Origin: Rhynchopus sp. YZ270_cl-10
Taxonomy: Eukaryota > Euglenozoa > Diplonemea > Diplonemida > Diplonemidae
NCBI GenBank assembly: GCA_964035575.1
Contig: OZ037861.1
Coordinates: forward strand, 868,001-932,000
Reading direction: 5' to 3'
Length of the DNA: 64,000 bases
The translations under genes and the position numbers were made by a program. This document shows, one piece after another, positions 9,139 through 18,811 of this stretch (its first letter is position 1; each line of letters starts with the position of its first letter). The notes under the pieces were generated by a model, which saw nothing but the letters and a program-made list of their open reading frames with translations, did not search any database and was not told the origin of the DNA.

Positions 9139-10461
9139 ATGGAACTGACGGTTCGTACCTTTGGCAAGAGGCAGTATGCGATTGAGGTGGGTGAGGATGA
9201 CACAACGGAGAAGTTGCGGGAGAAGGTGGCGTCTGCAACGGGGTTGAGCGAAGGCGACTTTCACGTGGAGTTTGGAGGGGAGGAAGTGGAGGACATCACG
9301 CAGCTGAGTGCTGGAGACACAGTTGTGCTGACGGAGGCGGAGGTGAAGGCGAAGAAGTACGAAGCCATTGCAGCACTTCACGCATTGGGTGAGAGAGACA
9401 TCACAGCAGGAAGGTTGCCGGTGGTGAGGGATGCGGAGGTGGCCACCTTGCTGCTGCAGGCAGAAGTTGCGACTGCGATTCCTGACTTCTTTTTCGCATA
9501 TAGAGCAGTAACGTCCATTGATTTCAGCAACGTATCTGTTCTGGATGTGATTGGGAAAGACTTCCTCCATAACTGCACGTCTTTGACTGCAGTAGACCTG
9601 AGTGGCTTGTCTGCACTCACCAGGATTGAGGATTATTTCCTATATTCGTGTCCAGCGTTGACGACAGTGAATCTCGCTGGGTTGCGTGCAGTCACCACAA
9701 TTGGTGCAGCTTTTATGTATGAGTGCACTGCTTTGACGACTATCGACCTCAGCAGCTTACGGTCAGTCACCACAATAGGTGTGAGGTGTCTAGCTTTTTG
9801 CAAAGCACTGAGGACAGTTAACCTGGGCGGCTTGTCTGCACTCACCAGGATTGAGGATTGTTTCCTAGCTTCGTGCTCAGCTTTGACGACACTCGACCTC
9901 AGCAGCTTGCGGTCAGTCACCACAATTGGTGCAACTGTTATGTATGAGTGCACTGCTTTGACGTCTATCGACCTCAGCAGCTTACGGTCAGTCACCACAA
10001 TTGGTAAATACTGTCTGGCTAAGTGCACAGCACTGACGGCAGTTAACCTGAGTGGCTTGTCTGCACTCACCACGATTGAGGATTGTTTCCTATCTTGGTG
10101 CCGAGCTTTGACGACAGTGAATCTCACTGGCTTGAGTGGAGTCACCACAATTAAGCCAGACTTCATGTTTGAATGCACAAACTTGAGGACTGTGCGTGGA
10201 CTGGGCACGTGTAGCAACGAAGTACGGTACCATGTGGCTTGTCATATACCATGGTGTCTATTCGTGGCAGCTCTTAATTGGACGTCGTGGATCGGTACGG
10301 CTTGGATGGCTTCTTTTTTTTGCTTCTATTTTTTTTCGATTATCTACCCAGGCCTACTGCTATCCGCTTGGTCGCAGGTTCTATTTTATGGATTATTATT
10401 ATTTTTTATATTTGGTCAATTATTTTCAGGGCATTATATAGGTTTCGGGGGTATTCTCTGA
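9139..10461 (+). CDS. UBL-LRR paralog 2 with altered, longer hydrophobic tail
   Basis: 440 residues. It has the family UBL, linker and entry repeat, then eight repeats in the order ABCACCAB. The extra C-type unit (TTLDLSSLRSVTTIGATVM) ends like a B unit, as expected from unequal recombination. From about 10310 the DNA no longer matches the paralogs. The tail becomes a novel stretch with two or more hydrophobic segments (FFCFYFFSIIYPGLLL and VLFYGLLLFFIFGQLF). The UBL relic normally found downstream is missing. Replacement of the 3' end by unrelated DNA is the simplest reading; whether the new tail is functional is unknown. Confidence 0.85.
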   Translation: MELTVRTFGKRQYAIEVGEDDTTEKLREKVASATGLSEGDFHVEFGGEEVEDITQLSAGDTVVLTEAEVKAKKYEAIAALHALGERDITAGRLPVVRDAEVATLLLQAEVATAIPDFFFAYRAVTSIDFSNVSVLDVIGKDFLHNCTSLTAVDLSGLSALTRIEDYFLYSCPALTTVNLAGLRAVTTIGAAFMYECTALTTIDLSSLRSVTTIGVRCLAFCKALRTVNLGGLSALTRIEDCFLASCSALTTLDLSSLRSVTTIGATVMYECTALTSIDLSSLRSVTTIGKYCLAKCTALTAVNLSGLSALTTIEDCFLSWCRALTTVNLTGLSGVTTIKPDFMFECTNLRTVRGLGTCSNEVRYHVACHIPWCLFVAALNWTSWIGTAWMASFFCFYFFSIIYPGLLLSAWSQVLFYGLLLFFIFGQLFSGHYIGFGGIL

Positions 10462-10707
10462 AACTTGGTCAAACTCGGTCGACCCCCCCGTTGCCAAATT
10501 ACCAAACTTGTCCGCTCACCCCCCCGGATGATATCCGTTGAAAGTAAAAACGAGGCTTCCCTATTCAAAAAAAAATTTATAAAAAACCCCATTGACTCAC
10601 TTCCAGCGGAGTTGCGCCCGTTTGTCAGTTATCTGCTGAAAGAAAATGCCGCCCTCAAAAGACAAGCGAACATTCAGCTCAAAACCCGCAAACTTTCCAG
10701 TGTCCAC
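10462..10707. other. foreign sequence between UBL-LRR 2 and the LINE remnant
   Basis: Not related to the array spacer. A short + frame (LPAELRPFVSYLLKENAALK) looks protein-like but has no recognised family and no convincing start. With the LINE remnant next to it this is part of a block of about 700 bases that replaced the normal spacer. Confidence 0.4.
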
Positions 10708-11007
10708 AAGTAGATCGTCTTTCCGAGTTTGTCGCCTTTCACGTAGCTGTCCCAGGTGTGGTGCGCATTCACATCTCCTGCTATCACCACTTTGCCAGTT
10801 GAAGGGAGTGTGTCGACGTCAAAGTCATCTGTCCGTTGATCATCCGCGCTCTCCGTACCACACGGGCGGTACAGGTTGACGAACGATGCCCCTTCTGCTT
10901 CAACGTCGAGTCGTTCCGTCACAGATGCATGTGGTGCAGTATACTTCTGTGTGGTTGTCAGCTTTGTACGCACCAGCGTCGCAATGCCCCCACCTTGCGT
11001 GCCAATA
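10708..11007 (-). mobile_element. fragment of a LINE apurinic-type endonuclease
   Basis: The minus-strand translation carries landmarks of the APE-like endonuclease of non-LTR retrotransposons: QGGGIATLVRTK, then FVNLYRPC, then VVIAGDVNAHHTWDS. The GD-x-NAHH motif includes the catalytic Asp and Asn region. Only about 100 residues are present, with no start codon, reverse transcriptase or tail, so it is a truncated relic embedded in the array. It ends within a few bases of where the normal UBL-LRR leader resumes at about 11008. Confidence 0.7.
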
Positions 11008-11075
11008 TGCTATTCCTCACCCCACACACACAACACCCACCAAGAAGCAGAGAGAGACAAAGAAAGAAAAACAAA

Positions 11076-12320
11076 ATGGAACTGACGGTTCGTACCTTTG
11101 GCAAGAGGCAGTATGCGATTGAGGTGGGTGAGGATGACACAACGGAGAAGTTGCGGGAGAAGGTGGCGTCTGCAACGGGGTTGTGCGAAGACGACTTTCA
11201 CATGGAGTTTGGAGGGGAGGAAGTGGAGGACATCACGCAGCTGAGTGCTGGAGACACAGTTGTGCTGACGGAGGCGAAGGCGAAGAAGTACGAAGCCATT
11301 GCAGCACTTCACGCATTGGGTGAGAGAGACATCACAGCAGGAAGGTTGCAGGTGGTGAGGGATGCGGAGGTGGCCACCTTGCTGCTGCAGGCAGAAGTTG
11401 CGACTGTGATTCCAGACAACTTCTTAGCATACAATGCAGTCACGTCCATTGATTTCAGCAACGTATCTGTTGTGGATGTGATTGGGAAGGGCTTCCTCAA
11501 GCAGTGCACGTCTTTGACCGCGGTTGACATGAGTGGCTTGTCTGCACTCACCAGGATTGAGGATTATTTCCTAGCTTGGTGTCCAGCTTTGACGACAGTG
11601 AATCTCACTGGCTTGCGTGCAGTCACCTCAATTGGTGGAGGTTTTATGTCTGAGTGCACTGCTTTGACGACTGTCGACCTCAGCAGCTTACGGTCAGTCA
11701 CCACAATTGGTGAACATTGTCTAGCTTTTTGCACAGCACTAACCGCAGTTAACCTGAGTGGCTTGTCCGTACTCACTCAGATTGAGGATTATTTCCTGCA
11801 TTCGTGTCCAGCTTTAACGACAGTGAATCTCACTGGCTTGCGTGCAGTTACCACAATGGGTGAAGCTTTTATGTCTCAGTGCACTGCTTTGACGACAGTG
11901 GACCTCAGCAGCTTGCGGTCAGTCACCAGAATTGGTGCAACGTGTCTAGCCTATTGCAAAGCACTGACAGCAGTTGACATGAGTGGCTTGTCTGCACTCA
12001 CCAGGATTGAGGATCGTTTCCTAGCTCGGTGTTCAGCTTTGACGACAGTGAATCTCACTGGCTTGCGTGCAGTCACCTCAATTGGCCCTCACTTCATGTT
12101 TGACTGCACAAGCTTGAAGACTGTGCGTGGACTGGGCACGTGTAGCTACGTAGTGCTGTACCATGTGGCTTGTCGTATAGCATGGTGTCTTTACCTGGCA
12201 GCTCTTTATAGGACGTTGTGGATCCTTACGGCTTGCGGCGCTTCTTTGCTTTTCGTGTGTTCTGTGTACTGCGCACACAATGCAGTAAAGGGGTACCTAT
12301 ATGTCAGCAGCCTTGACTAA
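11076..12320 (+). CDS. UBL-LRR paralog 3, full-length form
   Basis: 414 residues from the family ATG; the frame is open further upstream through the LINE-derived block but the conserved start is at 11076. UBL, linker and entry repeat are followed by eight repeats in the perfect ABCABCAB order, each 25 residues. The C terminus after GLGTCSYVVLYHVAC is a hydrophobic helix (LWILTACGASLLFVCSVYCA) and a short polar end (YLYVSSLD). It is a good reference for the intact family. The absence of a signal peptide plus a C-terminal helix predicts tail anchoring with UBL and repeats in the cytosol (inference). Confidence 0.9.
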   Translation: MELTVRTFGKRQYAIEVGEDDTTEKLREKVASATGLCEDDFHMEFGGEEVEDITQLSAGDTVVLTEAKAKKYEAIAALHALGERDITAGRLQVVRDAEVATLLLQAEVATVIPDNFLAYNAVTSIDFSNVSVVDVIGKGFLKQCTSLTAVDMSGLSALTRIEDYFLAWCPALTTVNLTGLRAVTSIGGGFMSECTALTTVDLSSLRSVTTIGEHCLAFCTALTAVNLSGLSVLTQIEDYFLHSCPALTTVNLTGLRAVTTMGEAFMSQCTALTTVDLSSLRSVTRIGATCLAYCKALTAVDMSGLSALTRIEDRFLARCSALTTVNLTGLRAVTSIGPHFMFDCTSLKTVRGLGTCSYVVLYHVACRIAWCLYLAALYRTLWILTACGASLLFVCSVYCAHNAVKGYLYVSSLD

Positions 12321-12362
12321 AATCGATACAAGGTGGTATCCGCACGTAAGATGTGCATTAGG

Positions 12363-12590
12363 AGTTGAGACGGAGAGAAGTACACAGTCGAGGTGAGGAC
12401 GATACCAACTGCGGACATACGGCGGAAGGTGGCGTCTGCAGCAGCGTTGTGCGAAGACGGCTTTGACATGAGCTTCGGAGGAAGGTCCTATGCGATGCAA
12501 CAAACAACAAACGACGAATGGATGGAGAAGGGGGAGAAGCGAGATCTCGAAAACGATTTTGAAAATATCAAAACTGCATTTCACATTTAG
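12363..12590 (+). pseudogene. decayed ubiquitin-like copy downstream of UBL-LRR 3
   Basis: Same relic as after paralog 1, without the extra base. The frame VRTIPTADIRRKVASA runs open to the stop after TAFHI but lacks an ATG before the mid-domain Met. Confidence 0.6.
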
Positions 12591-13248
12591 TCGAGACTCG
12601 AAGAAAAGGATCCCTCATAACCACACCTTTTTTTCATTCAGCTATCTGATGCGATAGTCTTCTTTTTCTTTTTGATCGGGAACAGGGGGGAGGGATGTGG
12701 AAGCACAGTTGAGAAAAGGGGTGGGGGGGAAAAGTATGGCACAATATTACGGAACGACAGCACTGAGCAGTGCACGAAAGCGGAAGATGCCATTGCGTCT
12801 GAACTAGGGGAGGGGGAGGGAAGAGAGTTGATCGTGTGTAGCTGTCTTTTATCTGCAAAAATGTGTGAGTTGTGAGTGAGGTAAACATTCAAATAATGAG
12901 CAATCCCCCCAATTTTTTTTTCGTTTTCCACCAATATTTACCCTATACCTAAAGTCTTCAAAGGCGTGTTTGAATCCACAAGACTGCGTACCTTAACATC
13001 GCACAGCGTAGAAAACGACACAATGTCGAGCAGTACCAACCCGCCTGTCAACGCTGCCCATTACAGTCGTCTATCGTGTGCAGGTGAGGAGGCTGTCCTC
13101 CAAACCCGCAAAGAAGATGTGTGCAGGAGTTGCCCCAGAAAAAGTGCAAACAAGAACACCGTTTGCCTGTTTGCCAATATACTGTTCCTCACCCCACACA
13201 CACAAGACCCACCAAGAAACAGAGAGACACAAACAAAAACAATATAAA
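12591..13248. repeat. array spacer between UBL-LRR 3 and 4
   Basis: Shortened version of the spacer after paralog 1. It keeps CTATCTGATGCGATAGTCTT, the G-rich block, GAGTTGTGAGTGAGGTAAAC and the leader with CTGTCCTCCAAACCCGCAAA. No gene seen. Confidence 0.7.
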
Positions 13249-14421
13249 ATGGAACTGACGGTTCGTACCTTTGGCAATAGGCAGTATGCGATTGAGGTGG
13301 GTGAGGATGACACAACGGAGAAGTTGCGGGAGAAGGTGGCGTCTGCAACGGGGTTGTGCGAAGACGACTTTCACATGGAGTTTGGAGGGGAGGAAGTGGA
13401 GGACATCACGCAGCTGAGTGCTGGAGACACAGTTGTGCTGACGGAGGCGAAGGCGAAGAAGTACGAAGCCATTGCAGCACTTCACGCATTGGGTGAGAGA
13501 GACATCACAGCAGGACGGTTGCAGGTGGTGACGGATGCGGAGGTGGCCACCTTGCTGCTGCAGGCAGAAGTTGCGACTGTGATACCTGTCGACTTCTTCC
13601 GATACAGCGAAGTAACGTCCATTGATTTCAGCAACGTATCTGTTGTGGATGTGATTGGGAAGGGCTTCCTCCAGTACTGCACGTCTTTGACTGCAGTGGA
13701 CCTGAGTGGCTTGTCTGCACTCACCAGGATTGAGGATAAATTCCTAGCTTGGTGTCCAGCTTTGACGACAGTGAATCTCACTGGCTTGCGTGCAGTCACC
13801 ACAATTGGTGCACATTTTATGTATGACTGCACAGCTTTGACGACTGTCGACCTCAGCAGCTTACGGTCAGTCACCACAATTGGTATGAGGTGTCTAGCTT
13901 TTTGCAAAGCACTGACCGCAGTTAACCTGAGCGGCTTGTCTGCACTCACCAGGATTGAGGGTTGGTTCCTGTATTCGTGTCCATCTTTGACGACTGTCGA
14001 CCTCAGCAGCTTACGGTCAGTCACCTCAATTGGTGCAGCGTGTCTAGCTTTTTGCAAAGCACTGACAGCAGTTGACCTTAGTGGCTTGTCTGCACTCACC
14101 TGGATTGAAAAAGATTTCCTATCTTCGTGTCCAGCGTTGACGACAGTGAATCTCACTGGCTTGCGTGCAGTCACCTGGATAAGGACTCCCTTCATGTATC
14201 AAGAATGCCCAACCTTGAAGACTGTGCGTGGACTGGGCACGTGTAGCTACGTAGTGCAGTACCATGTGGCTTGGCATCGAGCATTATGTCTCTACGTGGC
14301 ACCTGTTAATAGGACGTTGTGGATCGCTACGGCTTGCGTCGTTTCTTTGCTATTAGTGTGTTCTGTGTACTGCGCACACAATGCAGTGAAGGGGTACCTA
14401 TATGTTAGCAGCCTTGACTAA
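13249..14421 (+). CDS. UBL-LRR paralog 4
   Basis: 390 residues. UBL (with GNRQYAIEV instead of GKRQYAIEV), linker and entry repeat, then seven repeats in the order ABCACAB. A C-type unit directly follows an A-type unit where paralog 3 has B then C, consistent with loss of one 75-base repeat. The last repeat ends in an altered tip (AVTWIRTPFMYQEC, one residue longer). The C-terminal helix is intact (LWIATACVVSLLLVCSVYCA), then YLYVSSLD. The start is the family ATG, placed by alignment of the leader. Confidence 0.9.
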   Translation: MELTVRTFGNRQYAIEVGEDDTTEKLREKVASATGLCEDDFHMEFGGEEVEDITQLSAGDTVVLTEAKAKKYEAIAALHALGERDITAGRLQVVTDAEVATLLLQAEVATVIPVDFFRYSEVTSIDFSNVSVVDVIGKGFLQYCTSLTAVDLSGLSALTRIEDKFLAWCPALTTVNLTGLRAVTTIGAHFMYDCTALTTVDLSSLRSVTTIGMRCLAFCKALTAVNLSGLSALTRIEGWFLYSCPSLTTVDLSSLRSVTSIGAACLAFCKALTAVDLSGLSALTWIEKDFLSSCPALTTVNLTGLRAVTWIRTPFMYQECPTLKTVRGLGTCSYVVQYHVAWHRALCLYVAPVNRTLWIATACVVSLLLVCSVYCAHNAVKGYLYVSSLD

Positions 14422-14462
14422 AATCGATACAAGGTGGTATCCGCACGTAAGATATGCATTAG

Positions 14463-14691
14463 GAGTTGAGACGGAGAGAAGTACACAGTCGAGGTGAGGA
14501 CGATACCAACTGCGGACATACGGCGGAAGGTGGCGTCTGCAGCAGCGTTGTGCGAAGACGGCTTTGACATGAGCTTCGGAGGAAGGTCCTATGCGATGCA
14601 ACAAACAACAAACGACGAATGGATGGAGAAGGGGGAGAAGCGAGATCTCGAAAACGATTTTGAAAATATCGAAATTGCATTTCACATTTAG
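14463..14691 (+). pseudogene. decayed ubiquitin-like copy downstream of UBL-LRR 4
   Basis: Same relic as after paralogs 1 and 3, differing by a few bases (ENIEIAFHI at the end). No ATG at the domain start. Confidence 0.6.
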
Positions 14692-15691
14692 TCGAGACTC
14701 GAAAAAGAGGATCCCTCATAACCACACCTTTTTTTCATTCAGTTATCTGATGCGATAGCAGGTGAGATAGTCTTCATTGTCTTTTTGATAGGGAACAGGG
14801 AGGAGGGATGTGGAAGCACAGTTGAAGGAAAGGGGTGGGGGGAGTTTTTTTTTTTTTTTTTTTTTGAAAAACACCAAAAACGAAAAATTGACAATTTTCC
14901 TGATGAAGATGTAATGTATGTGCGAGAGATGGGGAGCACGGGAGGGAAAAAACGACTCGTGGATACTGAAAAATTTCACTAGAGTGTCTTATAAAAAGAA
15001 AAGTAGGGAACAGGGGGGAGGGATGTGGAAGCACAGTTGAAGGAAAGGGGTGGGGGGTGAGGAAAAGAAAAGTATGGCACAATATTACAGAACGACAGCA
15101 CTGAGCAGTGCACGAAAGCGGAAGATGCCATTGCGTCTGAACTAGGGGAGGGGGAGGGAAGACAGAGGGGGCAGAGGGGGAGTGAATGATCTTGGGTGAC
15201 AGGTGGGTCGCAAGCGCTTCATCTCGCTCGGACAAAGATCTTTACACGACTGTGTTGTGCACTGTTCTCACACAAGAAGAAAGAACAGATCAATCAACCC
15301 TCCCTATGTGTTGATCGTGTGTAGCTGTCTTTTATCTGCAAAAATGTGTGAGTTGTGAGTGAGGTAAACATTCAAATAATGAGCAATCCCCCCAATTTTT
15401 TTTTCGTTTTCCACCAATATTTACCCTATACCTAAAGTCTTCAAAGGCGTTTTTGAATCCACAAGAGTGCGTACCTTAACATCGCACAGCGTAGAAAACG
15501 ACACAATGTCGAACAGTACCAACCCGCCTGTCAACGCTGCCCATTACAGTCGTCTATCGTCTGCAGGTAGGAGGCTGTACCTAGAGAAAGGGTAAACAAG
15601 AACACCGTTTGCCTGTTTGACAATATACTGTTCCTCACCCCACACACACAACACCCATCAAGAAACAGAGAGACAGAGAAAGAAAAACAAA
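14692..15691. repeat. array spacer between UBL-LRR 4 and 5, interrupted by repeat E
   Basis: The usual spacer, but with an inverted partial copy of repeat E at 14848-15001. About 55 bases of spacer (landmark GGATGTGGAAGCACAGTTGA) are present on both sides of it, at about 14787-14845 and 15006-15060. The leader before 15692 is shortened, with GTAGGAGGCTGTACCTAGAG replacing the usual longer block. Confidence 0.65.
14848..15001 (-). mobile_element. element E, partial inverted copy
   Basis: Reverse complement of the left part of the element at 41322-41940 (landmarks CGACTCGTGGATACTGAAAA and ACATTACATCTTCATCAGGA on the opposite strand). Only this end is present. Confidence 0.5.
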
Positions 15692-16849
15692 ATGGAACTG
15701 ACGGTTCGTACCTTTGGCAAGAGGCAGTATGCGATTGAGGTGGGTGAGGATGACACAACGGAGAAGTTGCGGGAGAAGGTGGCGTCTGCAACGGGGTTGT
15801 GCGAAGACGACTTTCACATGGAGTTTGGAGGGGAGGAAGTGGAGGACATCACGCAGCTGAGTGCTGGAGACACAGTTGTGCTGACGGAGGCGAAGGCGAA
15901 GGCGAAGAAGTACGAAGCCATTGCAGCACTTCACGCATTGGGTGAGAGAGACATCACAGCAGAAAGGTTGCAGGTGGTGAGGGATGCGGAGGTGGCCACC
16001 TTGCTGCTGCAGGCAGAAGTGGCGACTGCGATTCCAGACCACTTCTTCGCATACAAAGCAGTCACGTCCATTGATTTCAGCAACGTATCTGTTGTGGATG
16101 TGATTGGGAAAGACTTCCTCCATGACTGCACGTCTTTGACTGCAGTGGACCTGAGTGGTTTGTCTGCACTCACCAGGATTGAGGATGGTTTCCTATATTC
16201 GTGTCCATCTTTGACGACAGTGAATCTCACTGGGTTGCGTGCAGTCACCACAATCGGTGAAAGTTTTATGTCTGAGTGCACTGCTTTGACGACTGTCGAC
16301 CTCAGCAGCTTGCGGTCAGTCACCTCAATTGGTCAATGGTGTCTAGCACGCACAACACTAACCACAGTTGACCTGGGCGGTTTGTCTGAACTCACCAAGA
16401 TGGAAGATTATTTCCTACTTTCGTGTCCAGCTTTGACAGCAGTCGACCTCAGCAGCTTCCGGTCAGTCACCACAATTGGTAGCATGTGTCTGGCTAAGTG
16501 CACAGCACTGACCGAAGTTAACCTGAGCGGCATGTCTGCACTCACCAGGATTGAGGATTATTTCCTATATTCGTCTCCAGCGCTCACGACAGTGAATCTC
16601 ACTGGCTTGCGTGCAGTCACCACAATAGGGCCCCGCTTCATGTTTGAATGCACAAACTTGAAGACTGTGCGTGGACTGGGCACGTGTAGCTACGTAGTGC
16701 CGCATAATATGGCTTTCTTTTTAGCATGGCGTCTATTAGTGGCAGCTGTTGCTTGGACGCCTTGGATCGCTTCTTTGCTTTTCGTGTGTTCTGTGTACTG
16801 CGCACACAATGCAGTGAAGGGGTACCTATCTGTTAGCAGCCTTGACTAA
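15692..16849 (+). CDS. UBL-LRR paralog 5
   Basis: 385 residues, with a three-base-pair-class expansion in the linker (TEAKAKAKKYEA has an extra Ala-Lys). Seven repeats in the order ABCACAB. The fourth lacks the framework Cys (RTTLTTVDLGGLSELTKMED) and the last starts with Ser instead of Cys (SPALTTVNL), so it is somewhat more diverged than its neighbours. The C-terminal helix is TPWIASLLFVCSVYCA followed by YLSVSSLD. The start codon follows the conserved AGAAAAACAAA leader. Confidence 0.88.
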   Translation: MELTVRTFGKRQYAIEVGEDDTTEKLREKVASATGLCEDDFHMEFGGEEVEDITQLSAGDTVVLTEAKAKAKKYEAIAALHALGERDITAERLQVVRDAEVATLLLQAEVATAIPDHFFAYKAVTSIDFSNVSVVDVIGKDFLHDCTSLTAVDLSGLSALTRIEDGFLYSCPSLTTVNLTGLRAVTTIGESFMSECTALTTVDLSSLRSVTSIGQWCLARTTLTTVDLGGLSELTKMEDYFLLSCPALTAVDLSSFRSVTTIGSMCLAKCTALTEVNLSGMSALTRIEDYFLYSSPALTTVNLTGLRAVTTIGPRFMFECTNLKTVRGLGTCSYVVPHNMAFFLAWRLLVAAVAWTPWIASLLFVCSVYCAHNAVKGYLSVSSLD

Positions 16850-17153
16850 AATCGATACAAGGTGGTATCCGCACGTGAGATATGCATTGGGGTGGGTGTA
16901 ATTTTTTTTTAAGTAAGAGAAAACCGAATGGAGTGGGAACGCTAGTGAGAGCGCAGCGGAAACGATAGTGGGAACGCAACGAGCTTTTTTCATAATGTTT
17001 TATTCTTCCCCACAAAATATCACGCGCAGAGAAACACTCGTTTTTCACACAGCGCGTCCGTTTGTTTGTTTTTCTCAAACGACACCTTTTTTCAAATTTT
17101 TTTGTTTTTCTCTCTGTGTCTCTCTTTTGCACTTTTCCCCTTTTTCCAAAACA
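16850..17153. other. truncated 3' flank of UBL-LRR 5 and a pyrimidine-rich leader
   Basis: The family 3' flank stops at about 16887, before the UBL relic. Then comes unrelated sequence and a strongly pyrimidine-rich stretch (17085-17146), similar to the tracts before the ATGs at 29096 and 31414. Confidence 0.5.
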
Positions 17154-17249
17154 ATGTCAAGCTCACCGAAGGGCTCGCAGCAAGCAGCGATCTCCCCCAC
17201 CCACGAGGTCCCCGGTATCACATATGATACTGATTTCCATGGATACACA
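17154..17249 (+). pseudogene. short gene-start fragment, 31-32 codons
   Basis: ATG after a long pyrimidine tract and CCAAAACA, encoding MSSSPKGSQQAAISPTHEV and about a dozen more residues to a TGA. The frame runs directly into repeat A at about 17252. It could be the first exon or the severed 5' end of a host gene. No family recognised and no downstream continuation found. Confidence 0.25.
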
Positions 17250-17251
17250 TG

Positions 17252-17406
17252 AAAAGGAGTTCCGTGCTATTCACAGAACTCGATAGGCGATTGAGCTTAT
17301 CTAACAACAACCAAAACAAAAGAAAGTACAAAGAAGAGAATAAAAAATGCAGGAAAAATAGACAAAGAGAAAAACAAAGAGATTTTGACAAAGTGAACAA
17401 TAAAAG
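17252..17406 (+). repeat. dispersed repeat A, copy 1
   Basis: About 155 bases nearly identical to 19303-19455. Landmarks are AAAGGAGTTCCGTGCTATTC, CGATAGGCGATTGAGC and AGAGATTTTGACAAA. Non-coding and A-rich. Confidence 0.7.
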
Positions 17407-17439
17407 TTCTTACTTCAAACCCCCTTGAGCTCCCCCCCC

Positions 17440-17610
17440 CGTAAAAAAAACTCGCCTAAAACTCGCCCATTTTTGGGGGCCGAGTTTTGGCGAGTTTTTT
17501 TTTTTTTTGGGTGGGGATCAGGGATTTTTCTAATTCTGGATTGGGATTGGGATTTCGGAAAAATAAAAAAATTCCCTGAAAAAAATTCCCTGTTTTTCCC
17601 TACAGCAATT
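17440..17610. repeat. ACTCGCC-rich inverted repeat sequence
   Basis: Several copies of AACTCGCC and its complement GGCGAGTT around a T-rich centre. The same motif set occurs at the end of the window (63915-63985). It is followed by GGATTGGGATT and TTCCCTG repeats. Confidence 0.45.
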
Positions 17611-17759
17611 TCAAGTACATTCTACTCCACCCCACCCCCAGAGAGTTTCGCCTGTGGGATGCGATCGATCAACGCGATCAAATAAAGCGAAAAAAGGGGA
17701 AAAGGAAAAAAAAAAAAATCCCGGATTTTTGAGGAAAAAACTGGCTCTGCAGGCGGTTG

Positions 17760-18130
17760 CTGTAGTTGTGGGTGCGGATGTTCACGTTAGTTGCAGGCAA
17801 ACGTCCAGCATCAGAGACATTTGAGGTTGTGCACAAGAAGAAGGAGAAGACGTGTCAATCGCATTCAATTATGAGGGTTGGAAGACGGAGGAGATCTCAA
17901 ATGTTGCGTACCGTGGCTTCGCCAGGGACCTTTGGGAGCCATTGCTGACTGCCGTTTCTTTCATAAATGTGCCGAGGTTACTGATAAGGCTGACACACTA
18001 CGGATTGTGGTTCACCCCTCCCCACCTTTTGTGCATCAGAGGGGAGAAAGCGCCACGCCTCCCTGCACTGGTAGGGAGTCGCGCGCGCGAAGCGCGCGCA
18101 GCGACCGCTTTTACGGGGGGAAAGCTCGGG
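17760..18130. mobile_element. decayed element related to 39998-41121 (shares its hairpin motifs)
   Basis: Contains AAATGTTGCGTACCGTGGC followed by TTCGCCAGG, also present at 40656-40682 and 57836-57861. At 18081-18099 lies a perfect 8-base GC stem with a GAA loop. No terminal inverted repeats found here, so the limits are uncertain. Confidence 0.4.
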
Positions 18131-18811
18131 ACCCCAAATGAACCCCGGCGAGAGCCCTGACGACATGTCGGGAAATTTTTTTTTCCCCCCCACAAAAAAG
18201 TCAAAAAACAGCCCAAAAACTATACCAAAAAAACAGGGAATTTTTTGGATTGGGATTTCGGAATTTGGCCAAAAAGGGACGGATTTAGAGATATCCTTGG
18301 TGGGGATTTTACCTTGGGAAAAATGTATGAGGGTAATTTGAGTTTTGAAGAGAAATTTTTTTTTGTTCCGCTTGAACAAGACCTCTACAGTTTGCTTTGT
18401 AGGCTTCCACAACCCGTAAACCCACCTTCAGCGTGTCCGGAACCTTCACCACGTCCAGCTGTAGCTTTTACAGATCCATGAAGCTTGCACAGATGGGTGC
18501 GATGTAGTCGTGGGGGAATACCGCCCACAAGTGATGGACTGCAGGGTTGCCATTTACCGGCATGGCGAGGCGTTGTTGTACGGCGAGTGTAGCCCCGGCT
18601 CATGTCTTCGTCAGCCTCCGGATTGTAGCACGTCTTGTCCCCCGGGATCTATGGCACGCCTGGGATCTTCCCCTGGAGCAAATGTTTACATGGCTGCCAG
18701 CCACTGCCGTGACATGGTTGCCGTTAGACGTACAAATGACACAATTTCAATTTTTTGTGTGTTTTCGAGTGGCATGTTGTCAGTCATCCCTGCCCTCCAT
18801 TTCTCCATATA
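18131..18811. other. intergenic; possible decayed coding remnant on the minus strand
   Basis: A minus-strand frame around 18380-18545 (NPAVHHLWAVFPHDYIAPIC, then VVKVPDTLKVGLRVVEAYKA after a stop) looks protein-like but is interrupted and unrecognised. The rest is T-rich. Confidence 0.25.

Noticed and set aside
12393-12590. The 65-codon ubiquitin-like frame as a separate small gene
   Set aside because: No ATG at the beginning, a stop where the domain should start, and frame disruptions in several copies; treated as a relic.
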